NCBI GenBank assembly: GCA_024036415.1
Contig: JAMWET010001661.1
Location: 2,330,001 to 2,394,000 of the forward strand
Length of the DNA stretch: 64,000 nucleotides
Origin: Prochilodus magdalenae
Lineage: Eukaryota > Chordata > Actinopteri > Characiformes > Prochilodontidae
Direction of reading: 5' to 3'
The notes under the pieces were generated by a model. The model searched no databases, was not told the DNA's origin, and was given only the letters and a program-made list of their open reading frames with translations. How positions within the stretch are numbered: position 1 is the first letter of the stretch; each line of letters opens with the position of its first letter. Below are positions 61,300 through 64,000 of this stretch, piece by piece. A program made the translations under genes and the position numbers.

Positions 61300-62065
61300 T
61301 ATTTGCCTGGAGGGTGTGGTTTGCCTGGTGGGTGGGGCTAAATTGGTGGGTGAGTTTAGGCTAGTTGGAGGTATCAGCTTGGTGGTTGAGGTTTGCCTGG
61401 GGGAGTGGGTTAGGCTTTGTGGGTAGGACTGGAATGGGTGAGGTTAGGCTGGTTGGCTATGTTTGCCTGGTGGGATAGATTTACCTGGTGAGTGGGTTAG
61501 GCTGGTGGGTGATGCTTGACTGGTGGTTGGAGTTTAACTAGTTGGTAGGTTTGATTGATGGAAGACCTTTGACTTGTGGGCAAGGTTTGACTGGTGAGCA
61601 AGGTTAAACTGGTTAGGTGATGTTCGACTAGTGGGCTGGTTAGACTAGTGGGCATGTTTGATTAGTGGGCAAGGTGCCCTGGTGGGAAGAGGGGTTTGGA
61701 AAGGTAGGCAAGGTTTGGGTGCCGGGGAAGTTGTGTCTGGTGGGTAAGTTTTGACTGGTGGGTGGGTTTAACTCGTAGGTGATTTTTGCCTGGTGCACAA
61801 AGTTTGATTGGTGAGTTTAGTTTGACTGATGGGCGAGGTTTAACTGGTGGGTGACATTTGACTGGTGGGTGGTGTTTAACTTGAGGGTGAGATTTGACTG
61901 GCTTGTGAGATTGGAATAATGGGTTTGACTGGTAGGTGGGTTAGACTGGTGCATGGGTTTGACTTATGGGTGGGCTTAACTGTTGAAAGTATTGCAAACT
62001 TTGATTGATGTTTAAATGTTTTGAATGGTGGCCAAGCTTCGTCTGGTGGGCGGGTATGGATCATT
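61300..62065. repeat. G-rich minisatellite of about 18-bp period
   Basis: Diverged units of the form TTTGACTGGTGGGTGAGG recur with spacing of about 17-20 bp. The plus strand is strongly G-rich and C-poor. Confidence 0.85.
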
Positions 62066-62539
62066 TGTTTTGGCCCATTCATCAGTAAATGTAAAGGACA
62101 GCTGGTGTTTTTTACTGGCAATAAAATATAACAATAAAGACATGTTGTAGTCCACTAATAGCAAAACAACTCTCCTCCTAAAGGCACAAACACTAGGCCC
62201 ACAGGGAGTTAGAAGCCAATGACGTGGAAGAAAATTTGGGGTGGCGTCTTTCATGGCCAGTCAGACCTAAAGTGGGAACTGGCCACTCCATTGACTCCTG
62301 TAGAGTGAAACATGGTCACGACTTTAGCGTGTCAACACCATCTTCCCATAGTGATATCTTAGTTATGAAGTCACTTGAAAATGTAAGTTTCTGCTGTTCG
62401 TTTAAGAAGTGTGACCATTTGTACCCTACTGTCTCTCACATCAGCCTGCAAAAAACTATTTCACTAAAACTACTGATCTATACTAATCTAAAATATAACT
62501 GTTAAAATACATCCACAATATCATCAGTTCAGCATGCAG
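62066..62539. other. Spacer, no recognised feature
   Basis: Unique sequence. Confidence 0.35.
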
Positions 62540-63110
62540 CTAAACACTATTGCTATAAGTCCATAATGATCTTCAGGAACTTTGAATCCAAACCTACGAG
62601 TATTCCTTTAGGAATGATGTCCAGCAGTCTGGTGGTAGTCAGCCTCAGTAGAAGAGGAGCGGAAAGACTGGTTTTACTGGACACTGTTTCTGTTCTCCGC
62701 TGCCCGTCCGCCTGTAGCCATACGCTGACACGAGAAGATGAAAAGGAAGGAGCTGCTCTGAAATTCACTGTGTTCCTGCTGAGAGTTCCTGTTAGGCTAA
62801 TGATTGAGCAGAGGAGTCATTTGTACGCTGTGTTTCGGCTAATCTGACACATTAAGGTGCTTATGTCTTACAGGCTGATACTGTGTTTAAATATAATCAG
62901 CGCAGCTTTAACGGATCCGTATCACCGTCAGTAATTATAGATTAAACAGCAGTAAAGGATCTGCACAAACAGGTCTCAGTAAAACCCCCTCCGAGCTGCT
63001 GCTAACTGCTTAAATCAATTCCATTCCGTTTCATTTAGTTCTAAGCTATCGTCATTATAGCAGCACACCGCTATATAATCTCGCTCTAACTGAGCACGCA
63101 GCTAAAGCTG
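62540..63110. other. Low-repeat island, candidate conserved non-coding DNA
   Basis: It is less AT-rich than its surroundings, with frames open on both strands at 62553-62847 and no domain. Conservation is untested. Confidence 0.25.
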
Positions 63111-63459
63111 GGAGAGGTGGCGGTAACATTACATCACAATACTTTAGGACACTTTCAGGACTTGGCACAAAATTTAGTTTTTGAGTTCAGTGTTTTAGTT
63201 TGTAGCTGTGCAGTGTCACAAAACACTAAGTTTAAGTGTTTTTGGCTTGTGCATGATGCGCTTATGCCAAGTCACAATAGCCATGCTTAGGCCAGTGAAG
63301 ATTTTTGAGGTAGGCTGAAGATCAGAGACCCTCCATTCCTGCTCTGTTTAACGGTGAAGGTGGAATATTTCCATTATTCACAGCCAGTTGTGATGACTAT
63401 GTGGTGTGGATGGGGTTGCCCACCGCTACAGGTGAGTGTGCTCACTGACCCTTAGTGTG
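63111..63459. other. Spacer, possibly LINE 3' flank
   Basis: No clear LINE tail is seen. It lies downstream, in coding sense, of the reverse-transcriptase fragment. Confidence 0.3.
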
Positions 63460-63862
63460 TATGTTTTACTTTCTTGGATGGGTAGTTGCGGTGATGTGCT
63501 GTGAAGTCTTTACCACCCTCTGCAGGGCCTTGCGCTCAGCAGAGGTGGCACTACCATACCACACAGTGATGCAGCTTGTCAGGATGCTCTCCACGGTGGA
63601 TCTGTAGAAGTTGCAGAGGAGCTGCTGTGGCAGGTTGACTCTCCTCAGCCTTCGTAGAAAGTGGAGGCGTTGTTGGGCCTTTCTGACAAGGTGTGACGTG
63701 TTGATTGTCCAAGTAAGATCCTCGGCTAAGTGGACACCGAGGAACTTGAAGCTGCTCACTCTTTCCACCAACATGCCTCCAATGTTCAGTGGTGTGTGCG
63801 TTCTTCCCCGCCTCCTGAAGTCGATGATCAGCTCTTTGCTTTGGTTTTGCTGACATTCACAT
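63460..63862 (-). pseudogene. LINE reverse-transcriptase C-terminal fragment
   Basis: On the minus strand, KELIIDFRRRGRTHTPLNIG (about 63780-63840) leads in frame into the 102-residue stretch 63466-63774. That stretch reads VERVSSFKFLGVHLAEDLTW, KAQQRLHFLRRLRR, FYRSTVESILTSCITVWYGS and RKALQRVVKTSQHIT. These are the thumb and C-terminal blocks of a fish CR1/L2/Rex-type LINE, a different family from the one at 7716. The fragment is 5'-truncated just beyond 63860 and has lost the catalytic palm motifs. A two- or three-base change near 63840 disturbs the frame. Other frames here are shadows. Confidence 0.82.
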
Positions 63863-64000
63863 ACACGTTCTAATTCACATACTGTATAGTTTCTATTGAA
63901 GCGCTGACTGGAGTGTGTATTGTATGACTGGTGGATTACTGCTTAATACAGGCAGAAGAAATCTGCTCTTCAAAGCTGTTATAGTTTAGGGATCGAAAAA
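63863..64000. other. Window edge, nothing recognised
   Basis: Short unique sequence. Confidence 0.35.

Overview
This window looks like intergenic or deep-intronic DNA from a teleost fish nuclear genome. No host protein-coding gene, rRNA or tRNA gene could be recognised. The fish assignment rests on several Tc1/mariner transposon families of the teleost type with about 200-bp inverted repeats (IR/DR structure), on L2/CR1-type LINEs ending in AATAAAG-type tails, and on small palindromic hAT- and piggyBac-type elements. The style suggests an otophysan such as a characiform, but this is a weak inference. Most open reading frames are transposase relics, their antisense shadows, or artefacts of tandem repeats.

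Layout. 0-4 kb: AT-rich DNA, two LTR-like blocks in opposite orientation, an internally deleted Tc1 relic and a worn patch of a 29-bp minisatellite. 4-7 kb: a Tc1 element with an open 332-aa transposase frame but only one recognisable end, then a complete-ended Tc1 element (5397-7014). 5.3-10.5 kb: a degenerate 29-32 bp tandem array interrupted by that Tc1 element, another transposon end, a 5'-truncated L2 LINE and a Tc1-like relic; its core at 9663-10100 is a clean 32-bp array. 11.4-13.0 kb: a second complete-ended Tc1 element. 14.5-24.3 kb: transposon debris, including a dispersed fish repeat, a TA-flanked MITE, duplicated piggyBac transposase pieces and a palindromic element. 24-32 kb: mostly low-repeat DNA with two Tc1-like relics.

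32-36 kb: the 29-bp minisatellite again, an AT-rich minisatellite on both sides of a relic LINE, and a MITE inserted inside the LINE endonuclease region. 38-44.2 kb: three deleted Tc1-like elements, retroposon tails and three short palindromic MITEs, two with 8-bp target duplications. 46.3-47.9 kb: the best preserved complete-ended Tc1 element, a single frame broken by two stop codons. 49.9-50.9 kb: a long pyrimidine-rich block. 51.3-55.7 kb: a large palindromic element, a Tc1-like relic, a purine-rich tandem tract and interleaved duplications. 56.5 kb: a TTAA-flanked MITE. 57.9-60.3 kb: a 2.4-kb expansion of the 29-bp minisatellite with three nested periods (29, 87 and 435 bp), which produces a spurious 449-aa reading frame. 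61.3-62.1 kb: a G-rich minisatellite. 63.5-63.9 kb: a LINE reverse-transcriptase fragment on the minus strand.

The low-repeat islands between these elements (for example near 24.7, 29.2, 31.6, 36.2, 41.7, 57.4 and 62.7 kb) have the composition of conserved non-coding elements in a gene desert, but that cannot be tested without other genomes. I found no new functional system. The most informative items are the nested minisatellite, the MITE-in-LINE empty-site case, the phased 32-bp array and the families of deletion-derived Tc1 elements.
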